A stretch of DNA of 23,246 nucleotides from Gloeophyllum trabeum ATCC 11539. Lineage: Eukaryota; Basidiomycota; Agaricomycetes; Gloeophyllales; Gloeophyllaceae. Where the stretch lies: assembly GCF_000344685.1 (NCBI RefSeq), contig NW_006920410.1, positions 4,270,530-4,293,775 of the forward strand. Reading direction: 5' to 3'. Numbering within the stretch: position 1 is the stretch's first letter; the number at the start of each line of letters is the position of its first letter. The position numbers were made by a program, and so were the translations under genes. Shown piece by piece: positions 1 to 9,897 of the stretch. The notes beneath the pieces are model-generated. The model did no database searches. It was not told where the DNA came from and was given only the letters and a program-made list of their open reading frames with translations.

Positions 1-1189
1 TACCTGATAGATATCAATCATTTCTCGTATCTTACGCAGATGGGACTTTATTGTTTGCAAATGTTTGGTTGTAGTGTTTTCTATAGTCCTCTGCGAAATC
101 GTCTCTTCATGTTCCGCCTCTCATCATATACTCGCCCAATATTATTGTTTGCGCCGATGCTGATCCACTCGTCCTTTAGCTCTCCGTGATTCTCGCTGTC
201 TCACTGTTGTGTGTGGTATGATGTCTCAACATGCTTTTTTGTTCATTGTGTTCTGTATGTCTATGTCTCAGTCTTTTTGTTCGCTGCGCATGCTCTGTCA
301 CCTGCGCCGTACTTGCGCTCAAACTCGGTGATAAATGGCTCGTTATTCATTACACTACTCAGTGCAAGGCGGTCAATCCTAATACAATGACGTAATTTGT
401 AGCCTGGCAAATCCAAATGTTCCCAAGGTCTTTTGCGACGGTGAGGTGAGTGAACACCACTCATGCATCTGCGCCCATCGCCTTAAGTGTCCCATTCCTG
501 CTTATATGAAGTGGTGCTGCGAAGCCTCAACTGGTCCGACAACGATATCGTCGGTTACCACTCCATCAGGTGCTCTGCACTTAGAGAGTAGAGATGGTCG
601 ACAGCAGACAGAGTTACGTGTTTGTAGTGCCACGCATGTCAAACAGATATATTTTTAAATAAATGCTCGTCGCCAGATAAAGGCAAGGGTTTAGGGTCCT
701 AGAGTTAAGCGAGTCGGACTGTGAAGCGTAGGAGCATGCGTGACGGAGCAACTTGACCTGGCGGTTCTCGGCCACCGTAGGGCAAGGCAACGTACCGCCT
801 CTTCGGAACAAGGTACTATACACAACGGCGTATCGTGGGTCCCTGTATCAATGCTGTAGCCAAAGCGGGCCAATAGCGGGCCAATGCCACACCTCGAGGC
901 GCACTGGCCCATTGTGCTTTGTTCTTGATCAGGAAAATGCGCGCTAGGCCGGGCACGCTTTGAGCTTCTCGTGATCCGTCGATGGTGCGATTCGACTTTC
1001 TTGGGTGGCTTGCCACAGCGAAGCGTACTCCTCAACCCCATTTAGGGAGTATGTTGTATTCCGCTTGGATACTTCACCGCGTTCTTCGCCACAGCCCTGC
1101 GTCGCTGGAGAGAGATATAATCACTACATTCATACAGTCGTCCCTAGGTTCACCCCTTACCATCTGTCGCCCCGCCACAGTCAACTAGA
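1..1189. other. Gene-free left flank
   Basis: I see no supported coding region here. The first 300 bases are T-rich on the + strand and look like 3' untranslated or intergenic DNA. The short open frames present lack splice structure or recognisable protein content. The stretch contains an exact 11-base tandem repeat with two CCAAT boxes (864-885). The end of it (about 950-1189) presumably contains the promoter and 5' leader of the gene that starts at 1190. Confidence 0.6.
864..885 (+). repeat. Tandem 11-bp repeat with twin CCAAT boxes
   Basis: AGCGGGCCAAT is repeated exactly at 864-874 and 875-885, giving two CCAAT boxes in the same orientation 11 bp apart. It lies about 305 bp before the start codon at 1190. 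A role as a CCAAT-binding (Hap complex) site is inference. Confidence 0.5.
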
Positions 1190-2190
1190 ATGTCTTCGTA
1201 CTCGTATTCAATCATTCTCGAACCGCGGTTCTCACCCACACTATACACCGAGCTACCGAAATGGCGACGCAAATTCCCTGCCCTCAACCTGCGATATGAG
1301 GACCTGGACAACGAGTTCATCTGCAGCTCTCTGGAGAAGCTCGGGCAAACATCAGACCTGGGAAAGCGAACGGCTATCATCAGCGCAATCAAGCAACGAC
1401 AACTGCTGATTGAGAAACATTGCATTGAGCTTGAATTATGGGGCAGGTTGGAGACGATGGGGATGAATGACGCAGAGATTGAAGCGATGGCGGAGGAGGA
1501 GCTCAAGGAGAGGCTGAAGGAGAGAAGCAAGCCGAGACCATGGGAGGTCGAAGAACAGACGGAGGATGAGCTGGATGAAAGTAACAAGGACGACGAAGAG
1601 ACGGTTCAAGGTATGGTAGTTGAAGAGAGTGGCGAAGAGAGGGATGAGGGAGAAGTGGTGAAGGAAACGATACCGCCGAAGCCGCACGGCGAAGAGTACG
1701 AGAAACTTCTGAACGATATCTTAGAGCAGGCGGTAGTGTACCCCGGGTTCGACCCCGCAAGGATAGACGAGCCCTGGCCGTACTCCTTCGTGGTAAGTCC
1801 TTCACCCATGCCATGGTATATTCATCAACTTACCCCTCGACCGTAGGACGGAGAGACAGTATGGATATCGACCACAGTACGTAGACGCAGTGAAGAACGT
1901 GCTGTTGTGCGGTGGCGCCCTGGCACAGTAGTTGGCTCGGCATACGTCGGAAACCATAGCGGAGTGAGTGAATTCTATTCGGTGCTTTCCTCGTCCCCCC
2001 GCGGCTGAATGCTTACCTGCATTGCCAGGAAGATTCTCCAGTCACGTACCTGGTGGAATACCATGTAGAGGAGCCACGAAGACGGTTCAGGGTCAAGCAG
2101 TGGTTCTGTCCGCTGGAGGGGACGATTAAGCCGGATACTGCACACATTCGCTTGCTGTTGAAGGCGCAGACGAAGTATAGCTTGGTCTAG
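1190..2190 (+). CDS. Hypothetical protein, acidic middle, possible beta-barrel C-terminus
   Basis: I do not recognise this family. The model has exons 1190-1792, 1847-1963 and 2029-2190, joined by phase-0 introns of 54 and 65 bp with GTAAGT and GTGAGT donors, and gives about 293 residues. The first 100 residues look helical and charged and begin MSSYSYSIILEPRF. Residues about 100-155 are Glu/Asp/Lys-rich and probably disordered. The last 90 residues alternate hydrophobic and charged positions (VVRWRPGTVVGSAYVG, then TYLVEYHVEEP and RRRFRVKQWFCPLEG), which suggests a small beta-rich domain such as an SH3-like or Tudor-like barrel; that reading is inference. The gene is tail-to-tail with the isomerase gene at 2555. 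The clean splicing and continuous frame make it a real gene, but no function can be given. Confidence 0.75.
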
Positions 2191-2554
2191 TAAAATGATA
2201 TGTAAGAGATGTTCGGCTGTTTAGGTCGGCGGCGTAGGGTCGTTCGTCCGTCAGACCTTGCATTTACGTGTATTTTCTGTGTACAGTTTGATATTTTGTA
2301 TGTGATATTTATGACCACGTACCTTCACCGTATAGACATCTTATATCTACGAGAGACCATGCCCTGACGGCTATTCGCCGTGAACCTATTCTTGTCGCTG
2401 CAACGGATATCCGGACCATCGTCCATAGCTGAAGATAAGCTCACTCGTCATATGGATTGATGCCATTTATTGTACACCACATCACGCAGCATACACATGC
2501 TAACGCCTGACTCGCACGACAGTCAATACATAAATATCGCTTGACCATAGGTCG
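2191..2554. other. Convergent 3' intergenic region
   Basis: This 364 bp stretch lies between the stop codon of the + gene (2190) and the stop codon of the - isomerase gene (2555). It is expected to hold both 3' ends. I see no gene in it. Confidence 0.6.
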
Positions 2555-4234
2555 CTACAGCTTGGCCCCGCGTTTCGTTACTAGCGGAGCATACTGCGGC
2601 TTTGTCTTGCTCTTCATGCCCACCATCGTATCCCGCATATCCTGCACGGCAGGAAGTCGGTGGTGAGCCCGTCGCTCTATCAGTGACGGAGAGACTTACC
2701 GGTGCTTGCACCATAACACCATTCCACGTCGCCGTGTACTCCAAGTTATCCTGCACGCTACGGTTCGGTTAGTACTCCAGGATTGAGGAACCAGGAGAAA
2801 GACAAAGCGAGAAACACACGTATTATCCCTTGCATGCAACATCAGCCTCTTCGTGCCCACTACCGCCACGGGGCTCTTCCCCGCGATCTCTTGAGCTAGA
2901 TCTATGGCGGCACGTATCACCGCGTCCCGCCCGCCATCCACAACGCGGGAGAGGAGTCCAAGTGCAAGGGCTTCGGGAGCGGAGAAGGTGCGCGCAGTGA
3001 GTGCGAGCTCGACTGAAAGCGAGTGGTTGCCCGTGATCTTGCCGATGCGCGCGAGCGTGCCGATGTCGGCAGCCAGGCCCACGTCGACTTCCTACATCCA
3101 CCAGATTCTCACCACGGATAGTGCGATGAGGAAAGCCAGCAAAGCGTACCTTGATGGAGTAGGAGGAGTCGCTGGACCCGTACCGAATGTCGCACGCGGA
3201 GATGATGTCGATCCCCAGGCCGATGCACCCGCCGTGCACGGCGGCGATGACGGGGTACGGGCAGCGCTCGGTCGCGCTGATGGCGTTCTGGAAAGCGAGG
3301 ATGAAGGAGCGCAGCTGGAGTGCGCGCCTCGCGGGTTCGGTTTCAAAGCGCGCGAAGGCATCCAGGGCGTTCACTATATCGATGGGGATTGTTAGGTTAG
3401 TCGTACTCCTAAAATGAAGGCTAGTCTCGCAAGCCAGTCGCTCCAGTTCAGCGTCATAAGGTGAGATTCCTATGCCCCTCCATCTGGTGTCTTTGTACAG
3501 AAACATCCCGGCCGAGGTTGAGAACGGCACGGAAGTCTGGAGTGGGGCGAACATGCACTCCACTAACATACACCCGATATCATGGACGACGAAGTCCTTG
3601 GGCCACCCCAATTAATCCATCCTCCAGGTAATTGCTAAAGACGACACTAAAAACAGCTCACTGTCAAGGCCGGCGGTGAAAAGTTTCGGGAGGCTCGAGG
3701 AAAGGACCACCACGATAACATCGGGGTTTCGGCTGATCTTGTCAAATATCTCTCCGTATTCCGTCCACATCCTACCTTCATGTTAGGCAGATTCTTGAAA
3801 TATCAAGTTCAGCGCTTACTCCTCAACGAATGAGTTGACCGGCTTTCTGCGGAGAAGTTCATCAGCATGACATGCGAATACTGTAGCATTGGTCAAGCCC
3901 AATCCTGGTCTTCTGTGCCAGCCACTAGTTCATTTGATAGAGAGAATCTGCACCAGATGAAGCTGACTTTGCCACTGGCAAAGTTGAACACTGCCCTATC
4001 CATAAGTTCCCTTGCAGGCTGCTCAGACTCTGCCCGCCCAAAACAAAACATCCTGCGACGCAAAATACGGCAACTTCACCTGGTGCAAAGACCGTCGGTC
4101 GAACGAACTGGCGGCCGCGCAAGCAGCCACGTTCGAACTTCGCTTCGAATGCTCACGTACCTGCTAAGCTCGACGTGGGCAACGTAAGGCGCTGCAAACG
4201 ACGCTTTGATATACTTGCCGTCGACGATGGACAT
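2555..4234 (-). CDS. ECH1: Peroxisomal delta(3,5)-delta(2,4)-dienoyl-CoA isomerase
   Basis: This is an enoyl-CoA hydratase/isomerase (crotonase) family enzyme that isomerises 3,5-dienoyl-CoA to 2,4-dienoyl-CoA in unsaturated fatty-acid beta-oxidation. Seven exons on the - strand (4234-4161, 3846-3820, 3771-3662, 3373-3150, 3091-2820, 2757-2700, 2641-2555) give 283 residues. All junctions keep frame and restore family motifs: HVELSRKPVNSFVEEMW across the first junctions, FTAGLD, then the oxyanion-hole region AAVHGGCIGLGIDII. Asp126, Glu146 and Asp154 have the same spacing (20 and 8) as rat Ech1 Asp176/Glu196/Asp204, which separates this enzyme from plain hydratases. The protein ends AKL, a variant PTS1 signal, so a peroxisomal location is likely. 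The start has a good context (ACCGCC before ATG). Introns 1 (314 bp) and 3 (288 bp) are unusually long; the rest are 48-62 bp. It is divergent from ATG4. Confidence 0.93.
3948..4090 (-). repeat. Inverted repeat and palindrome inside ECH1 intron 1
   Basis: Within the 314 bp first intron, the arm CTGCACCAGATGAAGCTG (3948-3965) pairs with CAACTTCACCTGGTGCA (from 4071) with about three mismatches. Next to the first arm, ACTTTGCCACTGGCAAAGT (3966-3984) is a perfect palindrome around one central base. The transcript could form a long stem plus a 9-bp hairpin. Confidence 0.6.
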
Positions 4235-4553
4235 GGCGGTAGAAGGCAAGCAGGACCACCGAGACTGGGTCGCGCAAGCAGGTGTTTGGCCGACCCGGCC
4301 TCGCGCGTCCCGCTGCCGTACTCGTTCGATGCACCTGATTTACGACAAATGTTTGTTCTCTGACATATCGCGAGCACAGAATCTTCGGAAAGGTAAGACT
4401 TCGATAAACTGGATTGTCGCGGTGTAAACAAACGGAAGGGGACTTGGAAATTTGTGGAAGAGAACGGGCGTTTAAAGCGCCGCCCTGCACTAATCGCGAC
4501 CAAATACGGCCACACACGTCCTCATCGCCGACAACGACGAGCAGGCCTCTCCC
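4235..4553. promoter_or_regulatory. Shared divergent promoter region, ECH1 / ATG4
   Basis: These 319 bp separate the start codons of the two head-to-head genes, so both promoters and both 5' leaders must lie here unless there are upstream non-coding exons. Open frames crossing it appear incidental. I did not find a convincing TATA box or a known factor site. Confidence 0.6.
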
Positions 4554-7500
4554 ATGTCGACCCGCAGCTCGCGCCTGTCGCCCTCGCCGTCTTCCCCGCT
4601 GCCCAGCCATGGCTCGTCGTCAAAGCTGCCGAAATTCCTCCAGAAGCAGACCCGCGACCGCTCCAAGTCGGCCAGTCTCACGGACCCGGGTGCCAGCGGC
4701 AGCAGCGCGCACTTGCCAGCGTACGCCGCGTCGGACCCGATAGCGGAATCGTCGAGCGCGGGCAGGCGCAAGGGCGGGAGCAGGCTGCTCGGCGGCAAGG
4801 ACAAGGAGCACCGCGCGAGTAGATCGCAGCACGATATCGAGCGGGACGACCCCGGCGAATTGGACGACGTCGACGACGACGAGTCCGCTGCCGAGGAGCC
4901 GCCCGTCATCGTCGAGCCCCCGCCGCCTGGCCAGGCCTCGCAGCGCCCGCGCACACGCTCCGAGCGGCCGGCGAGCGCCGCCGCGGACATGCACCCGTCG
5001 GTCTCGCTCATGCCGTCGTCCTCCGCGCGCCTCACCGAGCTGCCCACGCGCCTGTCGGGCTGGTTCCAGCACACATTCAGCACGTCGTCGACCGACCTCT
5101 CGCTCCCGTCGCTCCTCTCGCAGCAGCAGCAGCTCTCCGCGTCCGTCGGCTCCCCCAAGGGCAAGAGCTCCGCGCTCCTCGCCGCCGCCAAGCACGGCAA
5201 GGGCCATCTCGACAAGGCCATGCGCTATCTCCTCGACAGCGACGCCACCCCCGACAAGTGCACCGACCCCATCTGGCTGCTCGGCGTGCAGCACTCGGGG
5301 TACGAACCCCCGCCCCCGCTGCCCCCAAGTACGCCTTCTCCTCGTCGCAGCTCCGCAGATTCACGACGCTCGCCTGCATCTTCTTCACACCACTCATCTT
5401 CCTCCTCGTCTACCCAATCTCCCATTCATCCCGATCCATCACTTTCTCAGTCCTTGTCGTCCCCCAACTCGAAACACCCCGCTGCCAACTGGCCGCCAGA
5501 ATTTTATGCTGATTTTACGTCTCGGATATGGCTCACGTATCGCTCTCAATTTGCTCCCATCCGTGATTCGTCCCTCACAGCGCTCGAGTCAGAGATCGGA
5601 GAATCCGTCCAACAGAGTCCCCCAGCCAAGAAGTGGAACTGGTTAGGAGGGGAGAAGGGGTGGACAAGTGACGCGGGGTGGGGATGTATGTTACGCACAG
5701 GTCAGTCACTATTAGCCAATGCACTCCTCCATCAACTGCTAGGACGAGGTACGTCTTGATCTTTCTCCACCTCCCTGTCAAGCACTAAGGCCGATCACAG
5801 ACTGGCGAAGACCACCAGCTCCTGTATATACCGCCGACTATGCTACTTATGTTCGTCTCATCACATGGTTCCTCGACTCCCCATCACCCCTATGTCCCTT
5901 CAGTGTCCACCGTATGGCTCTTGCCGGTAAAGAGCTAGGCAAGGACGTCGGGCAGTGGTTCGGCCCCAGCACCGCTGCAGGGGCAATCAAGTGAGTGCAT
6001 TCTTGCCTTGCTATTAATGCAACTCTTCATGCGAGACTCGCTTCTAGGACTCTTGTACATGCATTTCCAGACGCTAATCTCGGAGTGGCTGTCGCGGTGG
6101 ACAGTGTCGTGTACCAGACGGATGTATACGCGGCATCGCACGGGCAGCTGGGCTCGCCTCGCCGATCGCCACGGACCTCCTGGGGTCACCGCCCGGTCCT
6201 CGTCCTCGTCGGGATCCGACTAGGTCTGGAAGGTGTCAATCCCATATACTACGACGCGATTAAGGTACTCTTCTTTGCCTACGATGCGCATGCTGCGGGC
6301 TCACGCGGGAGTTAGACCTTGTACACCTTCCCCCAGTCAGTGGGTATCGCGGGCGGGCGCCCGTCCTCCTCGTACTACTTCGTCGGCTCGCAGGCCGACA
6401 ACCTCTTCTACCTCGACCCGCACCACGCGCGGCCCGCCGTACCGCTCCGCCCGCCGCCGCCGTATAGCTACAGCAGCGACGCGACGCCGCGCGTGCCGAG
6501 CCAGGACCAGTGGGACCGCGACTCGTCCGTGTCGGACTGGGAGAGCGGCGGCTCGGGGCACCGGAAGAGCCGCTTCCGCGCGTCGCCGCAGCACGGGCGT
6601 ACGCCGACGTCGCCCGCGTCGTCCGTGCGCACAGGCTCGTCCGCATTCTCGTACCACCACCACTCGAAGAGCCCGAGCCCGCTGCAGAAGCAGCTGTCGA
6701 CGTCGACGAACGCGTCGGGGTCGTCGCATGGGCACGGGCGGTGGTCGACGGCGGCGACGACGGACTCAGAGATCGAGATTCCTGGCGAGGGCGAGCAGCT
6801 CGACCCGGTGCAGGAGCATTATGTGACGGCGTATTCGGCGGCGGAGCTGAGGACGTTCCATTGCGACCGCGTTCGGAAGATGCCGCTGTCGGGGCTGGAT
6901 CCCAGCATGCTCATTGGGTTTCTCTGCAAGGATGAGAATGATTGGTTGGATTTCCGGAGGAGGATGGCAGAGGTGAGTAGATGGCTTACCGCGGCATTTT
7001 ATGAGAGTAGGCACTAACATTGGACGACCAGTTGTCCCGGAAGCACAAGCCCATTTTCTCGATACAGGACGAACCGCCATCTTGGCCTTCTGATTCGGAC
7101 GAGTATATGGGCTTGGAATCGATCTCCGAGCCCGACATGGATATCGATATGCCTGAGGAAGAGGAGGAGTTTATGGACGCCAGGTCCACGTCTGCCTCCC
7201 CGGCCGCAAGTATTCCTGGAGGCGGCAAGGGCTCAGAGGTGGACACGGAAGAGGACCCCATCGGCCCCATTACGCCTGGGCCGAGCTCGAGGAGCACGTT
7301 TGAGATCAACGACGAGAAGCGGCGGGGAAGCGTGAGCTCTCAGGACGAGAGCGTCGAGGACGATCTCGAGGACGATGACTGGGTCGATCCCTCGTTGCCG
7401 ACGCCCTTGGCGCAGCCGTCGGCGCCGGTGCAGCAGCAGCAGTCGAAGCCGCGCGAGCGCGAGGGCAAGCACAAGAAGTCGAAGAAGGCGGCCGTGCCGG

Positions 7501-7691
7501 TGGTGCGGATGCCGTCCCCGCCTGAGCAGCAGCATTATCCCTTCCCTGTCACCGTCGAGTCCCCGGAGGATTCGGTCGTGTCGTCGAGGAGTAATAGCAG
7601 CAGGCGGGTACCGCAGTTGCATACGGTGCGCGCGAGGGATGGCGGGCGGACGCAGAGTGGAGGCGTCAAGGGCGTCCCGACAGAGGACTAG
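4554..7691 (+). CDS. ATG4: Cysteine protease ATG4 (Atg8 processing and deconjugation)
   Basis: ATG4 is a peptidase family C54 enzyme. It exposes the C-terminal glycine of Atg8 and later releases Atg8 from phosphatidylethanolamine during autophagy. Exons 4554-5748, 5801-5990, 6048-6264, 6316-6972 and 7032-7691 give 972 residues. The first 310 residues are Ser/Pro-rich low complexity. The catalytic domain starts near [17 protein letters not shown] (about 316). The catalytic Cys378 sits in [17 protein letters not shown], and Asp568 and His570 sit in FYLDPHH, completing the triad. [20 protein letters not shown] is near-invariant in the family. After [14 protein letters not shown] a Ser-rich loop of roughly 130 residues is inserted before the domain resumes at [18 protein letters not shown] (about 727). 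A 220-residue acidic, disordered tail follows. Vertebrate ATG4B is under 400 residues, so the extra length lies in the N-terminus, loop and tail. All introns are short (51-59 bp). Confidence 0.97.
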
Positions 7692-9897
7692 GGAGTTGTT
7701 GGTAACACCGGTTCATCCCGCGTAGGCGGAATCTTCAACGTTCGCATCAAAAGACACTTGTGTGTTGATACCGCTTTTCTTATTCCTTTCACCTTCTTCA
7801 CGTCTCGCATTGCTATCGCATCTACCCCCTGTACTTCTGTTTGTTCCCCTTTTTATCATTCACTGAACTGAACCAGCCGTACGATCTGGCTGCTGTCATT
7901 TCAGGCCCGAGGTGGGATGTTCCAATCTGTACTACTAGGTACATATTCTGTGGACGCATCTGACTAATAGAATGATACCCGCTGCTGTACAACACGAAAA
8001 CACGACGATGTAAGAATAGATATCAGAGTGAGTCTGACATTGAAGGTTCACATTGAAAGCACAGGTTGAGTACGATGCTGTGGAAGGCATCACGCTGCGG
8101 GGTGATCGATATCCTGTCGTACTGCGGTGCAAGTTGTGTAGTAAGATAAAGCAAAATATAGGCGAGCAGGCAATCGAACGCGCCGTAGGATCATGGCAAA
8201 GATCGAGGTACCCTGCAAGCGTCGATGAGACATCAGTAATCGAGGCGTGGTCAATGCCGTGTTACCAGGCATCATCAATACGCAGGCATCATTCTTTAGC
8301 CTTGTGCATTAGTAACCGCGGCGAACGACGAGATATGTCTTGGAATGACAATGGTAGCTAGCACACGAGACCATGCCGTAGATAGACTGGTGTATATACA
8401 TTCAGGCTCGCGAGAAGCCCTTGACGTGGGCAAAACAAGGAGAGGGCCAGGAATGTTGAGAAGAGCGACGCGGAGTCCCAGAGCGTATACGAGATAGGAG
8501 TCGCGATATGGCGAGTCCAGCATCATGAAGAAGATCGAGGCGTGTCCCTGCGGATGTCTGAGACATCATTATGCAGCCGAATCTTTGCGGAGTGTCGTGG
8601 GCAGTGAACCGAAGTTGAAAGTCATGTTATGGAGCGAGAGGCCAGACACCTCAACTTCCGGCATAGGTACGAAAGCTCACATGTCATCCATCTGCCGACG
8701 AGCCCTTCACGTGCGGAAGGTGGGCTAGGTGGAAGGACGTGATTACCGTTGACAGCACGGTCAGGATTGAAACAATATGGCGGAAGTCTTAGACTCGAGG
8801 AGAGACAATACGTAGTCTTCGCCATGGAAACCATGTTGTAGGAGAAACTTCGCGAGTCCGGCGACGCCTGGCGTCACAGTATGACGTTTCCGTTCCGGTA
8901 AGCTAGCACGAGGACACCAGATAATCGTCAGAGGCAAGCTGTACAGCACGAGGAGGATGATCAGCAGTGGGTGCTCAGCCACCGCGGAACCGCCCCTCAG
9001 GTGGACTGCCGCGCTACTGGGTAATTCAGATCGGTGGGTAAGTCCCATCCGAGAAGAGTACACTCGACTTGTTCGGTCTGCGCAATAATTGGATTGGGAG
9101 CATTCATAAGCCCTGGCCAGTGCGGGGGATCACGCAGGGCCACCGGGCTGTACGATCCGTGGAATCGTGCCTGCGATCGTTAACCGAGGTCGCCGAACTT
9201 TGCAGGAGCTTGTGGGCGCCTCATCGCGAACGAAATACGTGATAGTGAACGTCCGCCGAGGGCTGTAGCGTCCGGGACGGGGGGAGAAATGGAGGATAAG
9301 GTCCTAGTCATCGCAGGGATCAAGGAGCCGAGATTACAGTCTGGGATATAATCGTGAGTGCAATCGAGGTAGATAGGAAGACGGGAAGGCATGAGGACAA
9401 TAAGCTCGGGTGCAGCCAGGGCGTTCTATTGTCTCAAAACTCTGGTCAGTCGACAGCCAGTCCCGAGACAATAAGCCACTGGGCCTTGACCCGGCCGCCA
9501 CAGTTACCATATATGGGCCCGCCTCGGCGAACAGCCGCCTATGATTGGCTGGCGGTGCAGTGAGATCCAGACTGAGATGCGGCTTGAGGGCGTCGCTGGA
9601 GAGGCGCTCGTAGTGGATAATTCGCCGGCCACGGAGCTGGGTGGTATAACCCTCCGTGGCAGTATAAGATGCCGCACCTTATTGTCACCTTCTCCACCAA
9701 ACCCCTCCCTCAATTGTCCGCCGTCGACACGAGGACAAAGAAAACGCTGGCTCGCCCACTCCTCGAGCGTTAGGTTTTCTCCATTATCCTCCCCCCTCCT
9801 GCAGTTGCGGGCGTTTCCTTCATTATTCTTGTATCCTTTGCACGGGCTTGTTTGCTTCCCATTCTGTATTATTCTCCATTGTCTGAAACGAACAATC
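7692..9897. other. 2.2 kb spacer with no supported gene
   Basis: The first 200 bases are T-rich and probably the ATG4 3' end. Between about 8000 and 9400 neither strand has a long frame or a convincing exon chain. On the - strand, 9063-8761 contains a hydrophobic stretch (LLIILLVLYSLPLTIIW) followed by AGLAKFLLQHGFHGEDYVL, and 8526-8296 contains another weakly hydrophobic stretch. These could be relics of a membrane-protein gene. The last 400 bases look like the promoter and leader of the HMG-box gene at 9898. Confidence 0.5.
9541..9670 (+). promoter_or_regulatory. Probable promoter elements of the HMG-box gene
   Basis: An inverted CCAAT box (ATGATTGGCTGG) occurs at 9541-9552 and a TATA-like AGTATAAGATG near 9661, about 235 bp before the start codon at 9898. 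The spacing fits a fungal promoter with a long leader. This is inference from motifs only. Confidence 0.35.

Noticed and set aside
1150..1587. Antisense Ser-rich open frame opposite the first gene
   Set aside because: Low-complexity serine content arises from the Glu/Lys-rich sense strand; the sense frame has proper introns and exons.
2904..3395. 163-codon + frame opposite the isomerase
   Set aside because: It is a shadow of the isomerase exons on the - strand, which carry conserved crotonase motifs and catalytic residues.
5320..5345. Possible intron in ATG4 exon 1 at a GTACGC donor-like site
   Set aside because: The frame stays open and the Ser/Pro-rich linker before the catalytic domain is normal for basidiomycete ATG4, so no intron is needed.
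6233..6826. Arg-rich 197-codon + frame overlapping ATG4
   Set aside because: Compositional artefact of GC-rich ATG4 exon 4 in another frame; no domain.
8053..8361. 102-codon + frame in the spacer
   Set aside because: No recognisable motif, no splice extension and no codon-use support.
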